NCBI RefSeq assembly: GCF_029952525.1 | Contig: NZ_JASAOF010000016.1 | Span: 62,001-126,000 of the forward strand | DNA length: 64,000 nucleotides | Direction: 5' to 3' | Source: Saccharopolyspora ipomoeae | GTDB lineage: Bacteria > Actinomycetota > Actinomycetes > Mycobacteriales > Pseudonocardiaceae | Part shown: piece by piece, positions 7,534 to 14,979 of the stretch | How positions within the stretch are numbered: position 1 is the stretch's first letter | How the letters are laid out: the number at the start of each line of letters is the position of its first letter | The notes under the pieces: model-generated | The model's database searches: none | The model's input: the letters and a program-made list of their open reading frames with translations, nothing else | Told to the model about the DNA's origin: nothing | Position numbers and translations under genes: made by a program

Positions 7534-7555
7534 TAACCTACCCGCGGGTAAGTTA
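7534..7555. promoter_or_regulatory. Palindromic operator between fadA2 and fabG4 (TTACC-N4-GGTA type)
   Basis: TAACCTACCCGCGGGTAAGTTA is a 22-bp palindrome with only two mismatched positions. Read on the minus strand its core is TTACC-CGCG-GGTA. The same core spacing occurs at 10630-10643, 38716-38729 and 47934-47949. Position and symmetry suit a TetR-family dimer, possibly the one encoded at 9871-10542. Confidence 0.6.
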
Positions 7556-7622
7556 GCCGTCGAGTGACCGTGCGACTTCGTGTCCGAACCCTCATGAACC
7601 GCCTCCTCGGGAGTGTCCAGAG

Positions 7623-8954
7623 ATGTCCGATCGATACCAGCAGTTCACCCAGTCCGCGTTCGGGCGCCAGCTCGTCAAGAAGCTGGGGCTGCCCGACCCG
7701 ACGCCGCTGCGCCGCTTCACGCCGGGCGAGCCGCTGATCGCCGGGCCGGTGCTGCTCGGCGGTTCGGGCAGGCTCGCCGACTCGGTCAACGCGACGCTGC
7801 AGGACGTCGGCGCCGACGTGCGCAAGGAGCGCGCCGACGACGAGCGCTACGCCGCGCTGGTCTTCGACGCCACCGGCATCACCTCCAGCCAGGGCCTGCG
7901 CGAGCTGTACGACTTCTTCGGCCCCGCCATCCGCCAGATCGACCGCTGCGGCCGGCTGATCGTGCTCGGCACCCAGCCCGAGACCCTGTCCGACCCGCGC
8001 GCGGCCACCGCGCAGCGCGCGCTGGAGGGCTTCACCCGCACCGCGGGCAAGGAGCTCAAGCGCGGCGCCACCTCGCAGCTGGTCTACGTCGCCGAGGGCG
8101 CCGAGAAGGCCACCGACTCCACGCTGCGGTTCCTGCTGTCCGGCAAGTCCGCCTACGTGTCCGGCCAGGTCGTGCGCATCGGCCAGGCCGACGTGCCGGA
8201 GATCGCCCAGGACCGCCCGCTGCAGGACAAGATCGCGCTGGTCACCGGCGCCTCCCGGGGCATCGGCGCGGCCATCGCCGAGACCCTGGCCCGCGACGGC
8301 GCGCACGTGGTCTGCCTGGACGTGCCCGCCCAGGGCGGCGAGCTCGCCGAGGTCGCCAACCGCATCGGCGGCTCGACGCTGCAGCTCGACATCACCGCCG
8401 AGGACGCCCCCGCCAAGCTCGCCGAGCACTTCAGCGAGCGGTACGACGGCCTCGACGTCGTGGTGCACAACGCGGGCATCACCCGCGACAAGACGATCGG
8501 CCGGATGAGCGAGGCCCAGTGGGACTCGGTGCTCGCGGTGAACCTGACCTCGCAGGAGCGGATCGACGAGAAGCTGCTGAGCGAGGACTCGCCGCTGCGC
8601 GCGGGCGGCCGGATCATCTGCGTGTCGTCGATGAGCGGCATCGCCGGCAACGTCGGCCAGGGCAACTACGCCGCGTCCAAGGCGGGCGTGATCGGGCACG
8701 TGCAGTCCACCGCGCCGCTGGCCGCGAAGAAGGGCGCCACCATCAACGCCGTCGCGCCGGGCTTCATCGAGACCAAGATGACCGCCGCGATCCCGCTGTT
8801 CGTGCGGGAGGCCGGTCGCCGGATGAACAGCATGTCGCAGGGAGGCAAGCCGATCGACGTCGCCGAGACCATCGCCTGGTACGCCAACCCCGCCTCGGCC
8901 GGGGTGAACGGCAACGTGGTCCGGGTCTGCGGCCAGAGCCTGCTCGGCGCCTGA
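7623..8954 (+). CDS. fabG4: High-molecular-weight 3-oxoacyl-ACP/CoA reductase (FabG4-like)
   Basis: 443 residues, far longer than a normal ~245-residue FabG. The first ~200 residues form a degenerate nucleotide-binding-like domain (VFDATGITSSQGLRELYDFF), and the C-terminal half is a canonical short-chain dehydrogenase: cofactor loop TGASRGIG (~residue 209), NAG motif in VVHNAGITRD, serine in VSSMSG and the YxxxK pair in GNYAASKAG. This is the layout of mycobacterial FabG4 (HMwFabG), an NADH-dependent beta-ketoacyl-CoA reductase. It is followed after 14 bp by the HtdX-like dehydratase, so the pair would perform successive reduction/dehydration (or the reverse) on acyl-CoA substrates, with the divergent thiolase completing the cycle. 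Confidence 0.93.
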   Translation: MSDRYQQFTQSAFGRQLVKKLGLPDPTPLRRFTPGEPLIAGPVLLGGSGRLADSVNATLQDVGADVRKERADDERYAALVFDATGITSSQGLRELYDFFGPAIRQIDRCGRLIVLGTQPETLSDPRAATAQRALEGFTRTAGKELKRGATSQLVYVAEGAEKATDSTLRFLLSGKSAYVSGQVVRIGQADVPEIAQDRPLQDKIALVTGASRGIGAAIAETLARDGAHVVCLDVPAQGGELAEVANRIGGSTLQLDITAEDAPAKLAEHFSERYDGLDVVVHNAGITRDKTIGRMSEAQWDSVLAVNLTSQERIDEKLLSEDSPLRAGGRIICVSSMSGIAGNVGQGNYAASKAGVIGHVQSTAPLAAKKGATINAVAPGFIETKMTAAIPLFVREAGRRMNSMSQGGKPIDVAETIAWYANPASAGVNGNVVRVCGQSLLGA

Positions 8955-8968
8955 GGTCTGGAGGGACG

Positions 8969-9805
8969 ATGCCGGAACTTTCCACCGCCCCCAGCCTGGG
9001 GCCGCTGTACCTCAAGGCCGCCGCGACCGGCCCGACCCGCCGCGGCGGCGAGCTGCCGGAGACCGAGTACGTGCGGCGCGGGATCACCGTCGACCCCGTG
9101 GAGCTGGCCGAGTACAACCGGGTCTGCGGGTTCAGGTTGCGCGACGAGCTGCCGATCACCTACCCGCACATCCTGTCGTTCCCCGCGTCGGTGCAGCTGA
9201 TGACCGACAAGGGGTTCCCGTTCCCGCTGGTGGGGCTGGTGCACGTGGCCAACCGGATCCAGCAGGACCGGCCGGTGCTGGTGACCGACGAGCTGACCCA
9301 GGTGGTCAAGGTCGCCGACCTGCGACCGCACCCGAAGGGCAAGCAGTTCGACGTGGTCACCGAGACCAGCGTCGACGGCGAGGTGGTGTGGCGGGAGACC
9401 TCCACCTACCTGCGCGTGGGCAAGCGGGACGAGAGCGCGCCGCAGAAGCCGCGCCGGGAGATCGAGCCGGGCGCGGCTTCGGGAACGTGGCGGGTGCCCG
9501 CGGGTCTCGGCCGCGAGTACGCGGCGGTCTCCGGTGACCGGAACCCGATCCACCTGCACGCCCTGACGGCGAAGGCCTTCGGCTTCCCGAAGGCGATCGC
9601 CCACGGCATGTGGTCCAAGGCCCGCTGCCTCGCGGCCCTGGAAGGACGTCTGCCGGAGGCGTTCACCGTGGACGTCGACTTCGCCAAGCCGCTGCTGCTG
9701 CCGTCGAAGGCCGACTTCACGATGCGCCGGACCGCCGCGGGCTGGGACTTCGCCCTCCACTCCCGCTCCGGAAAACCCCACCTCACGGGCTCCGTCACGG
9801 CCTGA
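8969..9805 (+). CDS. htdX: MaoC-fold 3-hydroxyacyl-thioester dehydratase (HtdX-like)
   Basis: 278 residues from the ATG at 8969, preceded by GGAGGGACG as ribosome site. The C-terminal hot-dog domain has the hydratase-2 motif YAAVSGDRNPIHLHALTAK followed by FGFPKAIAHGMW; the Asp and His of this motif are the catalytic pair of R-specific enoyl hydratases. The N-terminal half is a second, non-catalytic hot-dog-like repeat. Synteny with fabG4 and a thiolase matches M. tuberculosis htdX (Rv0241c). The likely reaction is reversible dehydration of R-3-hydroxyacyl-CoA in the cytoplasm. It is the last gene of the operon and is followed by a hairpin. Confidence 0.92.
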   Translation: MPELSTAPSLGPLYLKAAATGPTRRGGELPETEYVRRGITVDPVELAEYNRVCGFRLRDELPITYPHILSFPASVQLMTDKGFPFPLVGLVHVANRIQQDRPVLVTDELTQVVKVADLRPHPKGKQFDVVTETSVDGEVVWRETSTYLRVGKRDESAPQKPRREIEPGAASGTWRVPAGLGREYAAVSGDRNPIHLHALTAKAFGFPKAIAHGMWSKARCLAALEGRLPEAFTVDVDFAKPLLLPSKADFTMRRTAAGWDFALHSRSGKPHLTGSVTA

Positions 9806-9817
9806 CGACCTGTCCCA

Positions 9818-9865
9818 CGTCGACGACCCCGGTTCTCATCGCGCGAGAACCGGGGTTCTTGACGG
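9818..9865. terminator. Bidirectional hairpin between htdX and the TetR gene; palindrome family copy
   Basis: ACCCCGGTTCTC and GAGAACCGGGGT pair perfectly around a short loop, flanked by GTCGACG on the left and TTGACGG on the right. It sits between convergent genes and can serve both. The sequence closely matches 48072-48119 and resembles the in-gene element at 2452-2502. Confidence 0.75.
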
Positions 9866-9870
9866 AGGGA

Positions 9871-10542
9871 TCAGGAGGGGGTGGGGGTTTCGGAGGTGGG
9901 GAACCAGGAGCGGCCTTCGACGAGTTCTCCGAAGCCGAGCCAGAGCATGTTCATCAGGCGCATGGCCATGCCCTCGGCCGTGTAGTCGGGGTGCTGGAAC
10001 CACCACTCGACCAGGGCCTCACCGGCGCCGACCAGGGCGGCGGCGAAGGGTTCGGTCTGCTCGGACTGCATCGGCTGGGGCGAGTCCGTGGTCGCCTCGG
10101 CCAGCAGAGCCGCGATCAGGTCGGTGGCGCGAGCGCGCCACTCGGAGAGCTCCTGGACGTAGGGCTCGCCGGGCACGTCGCCCTGGCGGTGCAGCAGCTG
10201 CCACCCGGCCTTGTTGATCTTCACGTAGTCGAAGAACATGTGCAGCCGGTGCCAGAGCTGATCGGCAGGGGTCGCGGTCTCGCCGATGTCGGCGCCGATG
10301 GCCTCGACGAGCTTCGCCGCCTCGCGCCGGACGCACGCGATGAACAGCTCGTCCTTGGCACCGAGGTAGGCGTAGAGCATCGGTTTCGAGATGCTCGCGG
10401 TCTCGGCGATCTCGTCCATCGACGCGTTGTGGAACCCGTGCTTGGCGAACACCTCCACGGCGGCGTCGAGAATCTGACGCTCCCGCACCTCCCTGGGCAG
10501 GCGCCGGGACCGGGGGCGCTCGCTGTCCCGATGTTCTTCCAT
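9871..10542 (-). CDS. TetR-family transcriptional regulator
   Basis: 223 residues. The N-terminal helix-turn-helix is typical: ILDAAVEVFAKHGFHNASMD, then IAETASISKPMLYAYLGAK. The C-terminal helical ligand domain is the length usual for regulators binding acyl-CoA or other hydrophobic ligands, but the ligand is not readable from sequence. It sits between the fabG4-htdX operon (convergent) and a sterol-carrier-like gene (divergent), with TTACT-N4-AGTAA palindrome 10630-10643 in the divergent gap. It is therefore the natural candidate to control both lipid units, and perhaps the acyl-CoA oxidase at 45871. Confidence 0.9.
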   Translation of the reverse strand: MEEHRDSERPRSRRLPREVRERQILDAAVEVFAKHGFHNASMDEIAETASISKPMLYAYLGAKDELFIACVRREAAKLVEAIGADIGETATPADQLWHRLHMFFDYVKINKAGWQLLHRQGDVPGEPYVQELSEWRARATDLIAALLAEATTDSPQPMQSEQTEPFAAALVGAGEALVEWWFQHPDYTAEGMAMRLMNMLWLGFGELVEGRSWFPTSETPTPS

Positions 10543-10629
10543 CTCACCTCATACGCTGGTAATTCGCCTCAGGTTAGTGGAGCGACTCAAGTCTGTGCGG
10601 CTTGCCCGCCAACCTACTCGCACGTAGTC

Positions 10630-10643
10630 TTACTCCCCAGTAA
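10630..10643. promoter_or_regulatory. Operator-like palindrome TTACT-N4-AGTAA
   Basis: TTACTCCCCAGTAA is a perfect 5+5 inverted repeat with a 4-nt spacer, ending 3 bp before the ATG of the SCP2 gene, in the gap shared with the TetR gene. Binding here would block the start of the SCP2 transcript or its translation region. Confidence 0.55.
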
Positions 10644-10646
10644 CCA

Positions 10647-11216
10647 ATGGAGGTGGCAGCGTTGCCGCAATCCCCACCGGACCCGATCGCCACCCTCGGC
10701 AGCGTCGATCCCCGTTCGATCGACAAGGCCGAGCTGGTCCGCCTGCTGCGCGCCGCCTCCGAGACCGCCACCTCCGGCGGCCTCGACCTCAGCTCCCTCA
10801 CCCCCGAGCAGTTCGCCCGGCTGATCTCCCGATCGTCGGTCGACCAGCTCAACGCCGTGCTCGCCGAACCCGCGCTGCGCGAGAGCATCCTCGACGAGAT
10901 CTTCCGGCGCATGGGCGAGCACTACCAGCCCGAACACGCCAAGCGCAGCCACGCCGTCGTGAACTGGCGGATCGGCAAGGGCGACGACCTGCTGCACTTC
11001 GAGTGCGTGCTGGCCGACGGCCGCTGCCAGGTGACCAAGGGCGCCCAGCACGCCTCGCCCACGGTCACCATCACCATGACCCCGCTCGACTTCCTCCAGC
11101 TGACCTCGGGGAACACCACCGCGCCGAAGCTGGTCATGGCGCGACGGGTCCGACTCGCCGGGGACATCGGCTTCGCCGTCAACCTGCCCAAGCTGTTCCA
11201 GATCCCGAAGGCGTGA
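10647..11216 (+). CDS. SCP2 sterol-carrier domain protein
   Basis: 189 residues from the ATG at 10647. The sequence GGAGGTGG just after that ATG is a near-ideal ribosome site for a TTG at 10662, so the real protein may begin LPQSPPDPIATL and be five residues shorter. The C-terminal ~110 residues have the SCP2 pattern (VVNWRIGKGDDLLHFECVL, PTVTITMTPLDFLQL, ending ARRVRLAGDIGFAVNLPKL), a soluble hydrophobic-ligand pocket for lipids or acyl-CoA. The helical N-terminus has no known domain. Its divergent position to TetR and nearness to fabG4-htdX suggest a lipid-handling role. Confidence 0.85.
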   Translation: MEVAALPQSPPDPIATLGSVDPRSIDKAELVRLLRAASETATSGGLDLSSLTPEQFARLISRSSVDQLNAVLAEPALRESILDEIFRRMGEHYQPEHAKRSHAVVNWRIGKGDDLLHFECVLADGRCQVTKGAQHASPTVTITMTPLDFLQLTSGNTTAPKLVMARRVRLAGDIGFAVNLPKLFQIPKA

Positions 11217-11688
11217 ATCTCGCGCACCAGACACCGGGTCGCCGGAAAGCCCCCCACGACGACCCGGGCCCAAGCGGACGGGCCGCGCTCCCGAACCCCC
11301 AGCGGAGCCCGGTCCGTTCGCGCGTTCCCCGGTGATTGCCCTAGCAGATCAACTTGTTCGCAGGGTTAACCGCAGGTCAGTGGCATATGACACGGTGCGG
11401 AATTGCACAACCGGTACCGGTGTTGATTCGGTAGAGGGCAGTATGCAGCCTGGCCGCGTTGTGAGATCGGTTCATCTCGCTGGATCGTGATCGCTGATGC
11501 ACCATGTGCGTGGACAGGTGCAACGGCATTCGTCCGATTGGATGAATCGCAGACCGATGCGTCAGGATGAGCACCGGTCCGCGTCCCACCGATGAGTGAA
11601 GGGCCGACGGCCCGGAGCGCATCGAACGAGTTCTGCGGGGAGAGCTCGGCTCGGCCAACGCTTCGATGACGAACGGGAGGGCGAAGCG
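11217..11688. other. Gene-free gap
   Basis: About 470 bp between the SCP2 gene and a small downstream gene. Open frames here lack start signals and sensible composition. It presumably holds the promoter of the 11689 gene, but no convincing -35/-10 pair or RNA structure was seen. Confidence 0.5.
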
Positions 11689-11973
11689 GTGAAGAAGTTG
11701 AGTACGCCTGAGGCGGAGACTCCGATCTTCCGAGAGATCAACAAGGAGCTCGGCGAGCTGCCGGAGATCGACATCCACGACTTCGACAAGCACGCGTTCG
11801 ATTTTCTCCGCGAGTACGACGAGCAGAAGTCCCAGGAGGCCGTGCAGGAGACCCCTGCTGAGGAGGCCGAACCCGTCGCCGTGTCGGCAGGCTCCACCAC
11901 CTCGGAGTCCGGTTCCGCAGGCTCCGAGACGTCCGGAGGCCGCCGAGGCGGGCGCCGCCGCAAGGGCAACTGA
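11689..11973 (+). CDS. Small acidic protein with basic tail, unknown function
   Basis: 94 residues from GTG 11689, chosen because GGGAGGGCG lies seven bases upstream. The N-terminal half is helical and acidic (FREINKELGELPEIDIHDF, FDFLREYDEQK), then a Ser/Thr/Glu-rich linker (TTSESGSAGSETS), then a strongly basic end GGRRGGRRRKGN. No signal peptide, membrane segment or recognised domain is present. The basic tail could contact nucleic acid or acidic polymer. The acidic-linker-basic plan resembles the protein at 38785. Function unknown. Confidence 0.65.
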   Translation: MKKLSTPEAETPIFREINKELGELPEIDIHDFDKHAFDFLREYDEQKSQEAVQETPAEEAEPVAVSAGSTTSESGSAGSETSGGRRGGRRRKGN

Positions 11974-12067
11974 CCAGACTTGACCGACGGCCCGCGCCAT
12001 CCGGGGGGATGGCGCGGGCCGTTCGGCTGTCCTGAGGTTGTCGGACACCCGTGCCAGCCTGGTCGGC

Positions 12068-12538
12068 GTGACCGGATGGCGGGAATTCACCGAACAAGCA
12101 CCTGAGCTGGCCGAGGCCGCTCGGGCACGACTCGAATCCGCGCGGCACCACGTGCTGGCGACGCTGCGCGCGGACGGATCGCCGCGGGTCAGCGGCAGCG
12201 AGGTCGGCTGGTACCGGGACGAGCTCGTGCTCGGCTCGATGCCGGGCGCGCGCAAGGCCCGCGACCTGCAGCGCGACGGGCGGTTCGCGATCCACACCAA
12301 TCCCGGCGACGGCACGATGACCGAGCCGGACGTCAAGATCTCCGGGCTGGCCACCGAGGTGACCGGCGACGACCAGGCCGCCTGGGTCGCCGAGGCCGGG
12401 CCGCCGCAGTCCGACGCGCACCTGTTCCGCTGCGCGATCACCGAGGTCGTCACCACCGCCGTCGCCGACGACCAGACCCACCTGGTGATCACCTCGTGGA
12501 CCCCGGACCGGGGCGTTCGCGTCTTCGAGCGCGCGTGA
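12068..12538 (+). CDS. Pyridoxamine-5'-phosphate-oxidase-fold protein (PPOX/FDOR family)
   Basis: 156 residues from GTG 12068; an in-frame TTG at 12038 is an alternative. The split-barrel signature is visible: LESARHHVLATLRADGSPRV, then VLGSMPGARKARDLQRDG and FAIHTNPG. Proteins of this fold bind FMN, F420 or haem and carry out small redox reactions or act as cofactor-binding proteins. In actinobacteria many are F420-dependent, but the cofactor cannot be assigned here. It stands alone between the small acidic gene and the convergent bkd operon and shares a bidirectional terminator with the latter. Confidence 0.85.
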   Translation: MTGWREFTEQAPELAEAARARLESARHHVLATLRADGSPRVSGSEVGWYRDELVLGSMPGARKARDLQRDGRFAIHTNPGDGTMTEPDVKISGLATEVTGDDQAAWVAEAGPPQSDAHLFRCAITEVVTTAVADDQTHLVITSWTPDRGVRVFERA

Positions 12539-12574
12539 GAAGGGCGCCCCCGGGAACTCCCGGAGGCGCCCTTC
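12539..12574. terminator. Bidirectional terminator between PPOX gene and bkd operon
   Basis: GAAGGGCGCC (12539-12548) pairs with GGCGCCCTTC (12565-12574), with an inner CGGGAACTCCCG loop stem. The 43-bp gap between convergent stops is essentially filled by this hairpin. Confidence 0.75.
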
Positions 12575-12581
12575 GCGCGGA

Positions 12582-13949
12582 TCAGTAGGTGAAGGCCAGG
12601 CTCGGGTTGGCCAGCAGCGCGCCGACGTCGGCGAGGTACTGGGAACCCTGCTGACCGTCGACCACCCGGTGGTCGAAGCTCAGCGCGAGCTGGCAGATCT
12701 TGCGCGGCACCACCTGGCCGTCGACCACCCACGGCATGTCGCGGATCGCGCCGAAGGCGAGGATCGCGGACTCACCGGGGTTGATGATCGGCGTGCCGGT
12801 GTCGACGCCGAAGACGCCGACGTTGGTGATGGTGATCGTGCCGCCGACCATGTCGGCCGGGGCCGTCTTGCCGTCCCGGGCGGTGTTGGTCAGCTGCTCC
12901 AGGGACTCGGCGAGCTCGCGCAGCGACATCCCGTCGGCGTCGCGGACCTTGGGCACCACCAGGCCGCGCGGCGTGGCCGCGGCGACCCCGAGGTGCACGT
13001 AGTCCTTGTAGACGATCTCGCCGGCCGCCTCGTCCCACGTCGCGTTGACGTCCGGCGTCCGGCGGGCGGCCAGGCACATGGCCTTGGCCGCGAACGCCAG
13101 CGGCGTGATCTTCACGCCGCGGAACGCCGGGTCCGACTTGAGCTGCTCGCGCAGCTCCATCATCGGCGTGACGTCGACGGTCAGGAACTCGGTGACGTGC
13201 GGCGCGGTGAACGCGCTGTCCACCATCGCCTGCGCGGTCGCCTTCCGGACGCCCTTGATCGGCACCCGTCGCTCGCGCGCACCGGACGGGGTGGCCGCCG
13301 GTGCCGCGGGGGCGGCCGCGGTCTGGACGTCCTCGCGGGTGATCACGCCGCCCGTGCCGGACCCGGCCAGCGAGCGCAGGTCCACGCCGAGGTCCTTGGC
13401 CAGCTTGCGGACCGGTGGCTTGGCCAGCGGAACGGAGCCGCGCACCTCCTCGACCTGCGGAGCCCGCGGTTCCGGCGGCGCGGCGGTGGCCGTGCCGCGG
13501 GTGTCCGTGCCGGTGTCCGTGTTGGGGGTCGCCGTGCCGTGGGTCGCCGTGCCGTTGACCCGGTCCTTGCGGGGACGCCGCTTGGCCGACGAGGTCCGCG
13601 GGCCGTAGCCGACGAGCGTGGCGATCCGGCCGTTGGACTCCTCGCCGATCTTGCCGGAGGTCTCCTGCGGTTCCGGTTCCGGTTCCGGCTCGGGTTCGGG
13701 CTCGGCACCGGCCATCTCGATGCTGATGATCGGCGTGCCGACCTCCACGGTCTGGCCCGGCTCCACCAGCAGGTCGCGGATCGTGCCCGCCCACGGGCAC
13801 GGCAGCTCCACCGAGGCCTTGGCGGTCTCGATCTCCACGATCACCTGGTTGACGGTGACGTTCTCGCCGGCCTGCACCTTCCAGCCGACGATCTCCGCCT
13901 CGGTCAGCCCCTCACCGACGTCGGGCAGGGGGAACTTCTTGAGCGCCAT
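12582..13949 (-). CDS. bkdC: Branched-chain 2-oxoacid dehydrogenase E2 (dihydrolipoyl acyltransferase)
   Basis: 455 residues. The N-terminal lipoyl domain carries the modified lysine in EIETAKASVE (Lys44). It is followed by an Ala/Pro/Thr linker with an unusual EP run encoded by hexanucleotide repeats (13669-13707) and a Thr-Gly-Thr-rich stretch. Next are a peripheral-subunit-binding domain (VRKLAKDLGVDLRSLAG, ~183-200) and the acyltransferase domain ending with the catalytic FDHRVVDGQQ. E2 transfers the branched acyl group from E1 to CoA. The order bkdA-bkdB-bkdC on one strand matches M. tuberculosis Rv2497c-Rv2495c. The products (isobutyryl-, isovaleryl-, 2-methylbutyryl-CoA) prime branched fatty acids and polyketides. 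No E3 gene is present here. Confidence 0.95.
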   Translation of the reverse strand: MALKKFPLPDVGEGLTEAEIVGWKVQAGENVTVNQVIVEIETAKASVELPCPWAGTIRDLLVEPGQTVEVGTPIISIEMAGAEPEPEPEPEPEPQETSGKIGEESNGRIATLVGYGPRTSSAKRRPRKDRVNGTATHGTATPNTDTGTDTRGTATAAPPEPRAPQVEEVRGSVPLAKPPVRKLAKDLGVDLRSLAGSGTGGVITREDVQTAAAPAAPAATPSGARERRVPIKGVRKATAQAMVDSAFTAPHVTEFLTVDVTPMMELREQLKSDPAFRGVKITPLAFAAKAMCLAARRTPDVNATWDEAAGEIVYKDYVHLGVAAATPRGLVVPKVRDADGMSLRELAESLEQLTNTARDGKTAPADMVGGTITITNVGVFGVDTGTPIINPGESAILAFGAIRDMPWVVDGQVVPRKICQLALSFDHRVVDGQQGSQYLADVGALLANPSLAFTY

Positions 13950-13962
13950 CGATGAACTCCCC

Positions 13963-14979
13963 TCAGTACGCCAGCGAACGGTCGACCACGTCCAGCACCC
14001 GGTCGAGGTCGGGCAGGAAGCCCTCCTCCAACTTCGACGGCGGGTAGGGCGTGTCGAACCCGGTCGCCCGCAGCACCGGGGCCTCCAGCGAGTAGAAGCA
14101 CTCCTGCTGCACCCGGGTGGCGATCTCGGAGGTCACCGACGACTCCGCCGGGGCCTCGCTGACCAGCACCAACCGGCCGGTGCGGCGCACCGACTCGAAC
14201 ACCGGCCCCAGGTCCAGCGGGGACAGCGCGCGCAGGTCCACGACCTCCAGGTCCAGCCCGTCCTCGGACGCCGCGGCCGCGGCGTCCAGGCAGGTCCGCA
14301 CCATCGGGCCGTAGGCCGCGACGGTGACGGCCGAGCCGGACCGCGCGACGCGGGAGCTCAGCAGCGGCAGCGGGTCGATCGAGGTGTCGAGCTCCGCCTT
14401 CTCGTAGTAGCGGCGCTTGGGCTCGAAGAACAGCACCGGGTCGTCGCACTCGATGGCCTGCTGCAGCATCCAGTAGGCGTCCACCGGGTTCGAGCAGGAC
14501 ACCACCTTGAGGCCGGCGATGTGCGCGAACAGCGATTCCGGCGACTCCGAGTGGTGCTCGACCGCACCGATGCCGCCGCCGTAGGGCACCCGGATCACGA
14601 TCGGCATCTTGACCTTGCCCTGGCTGCGGTAGTGCAGCTTGGCGAGCTGGCTGATGATCTGGTCGAAGCCGGGGAAGATGAACCCGTCGAACTGGATCTC
14701 GCACACCGGCCGGTAGCCGCGGATGGCCAGGCCGATCGCGGTGCCGATGATCCCGGACTCGGCCAGCGGGGTGTCGAGCACGCGGTGCTCGCCGAAGTCC
14801 TTCTGCAGTCCGTCGGTGATCCGGAAGACGCCGCCGAGCTTGCCGACGTCCTCACCCATGATCAGCACCTTCGGGTCGCGCTCCAGCGACGCGCGCAGGC
14901 CCATGTTCAGCGCCTTGGCGATGGTGACCGTCTGGGTCCCCGACGGGGTGGTCGGGCGTTCGAGAGCGGGCGCGGCCAT
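13963..14979 (-). CDS. bkdB: 2-oxoacid dehydrogenase E1 component, beta subunit
   Basis: 338 residues from the ATG at 14979. Typical E1-beta sequence: KVLIMGEDVGKLGGVFRITD, then the phosphate/TPP and interface region (LAESGIIGTAIGLAIRGYRP, QFDGFIFPGFDQI), PYGGGIGAVEHHSESPE, and the C-terminal transketolase-like domain (LEVVDLRALSPLD). With the alpha subunit it forms the thiamine-diphosphate decarboxylase of the complex. Its start overlaps the stop of the alpha gene by one base (TGATG), so the two are probably translationally coupled at 1:1. The E2 gene follows 13 bp later. Confidence 0.96.
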   Translation of the reverse strand: MAAPALERPTTPSGTQTVTIAKALNMGLRASLERDPKVLIMGEDVGKLGGVFRITDGLQKDFGEHRVLDTPLAESGIIGTAIGLAIRGYRPVCEIQFDGFIFPGFDQIISQLAKLHYRSQGKVKMPIVIRVPYGGGIGAVEHHSESPESLFAHIAGLKVVSCSNPVDAYWMLQQAIECDDPVLFFEPKRRYYEKAELDTSIDPLPLLSSRVARSGSAVTVAAYGPMVRTCLDAAAAASEDGLDLEVVDLRALSPLDLGPVFESVRRTGRLVLVSEAPAESSVTSEIATRVQQECFYSLEAPVLRATGFDTPYPPSKLEEGFLPDLDRVLDVVDRSLAY

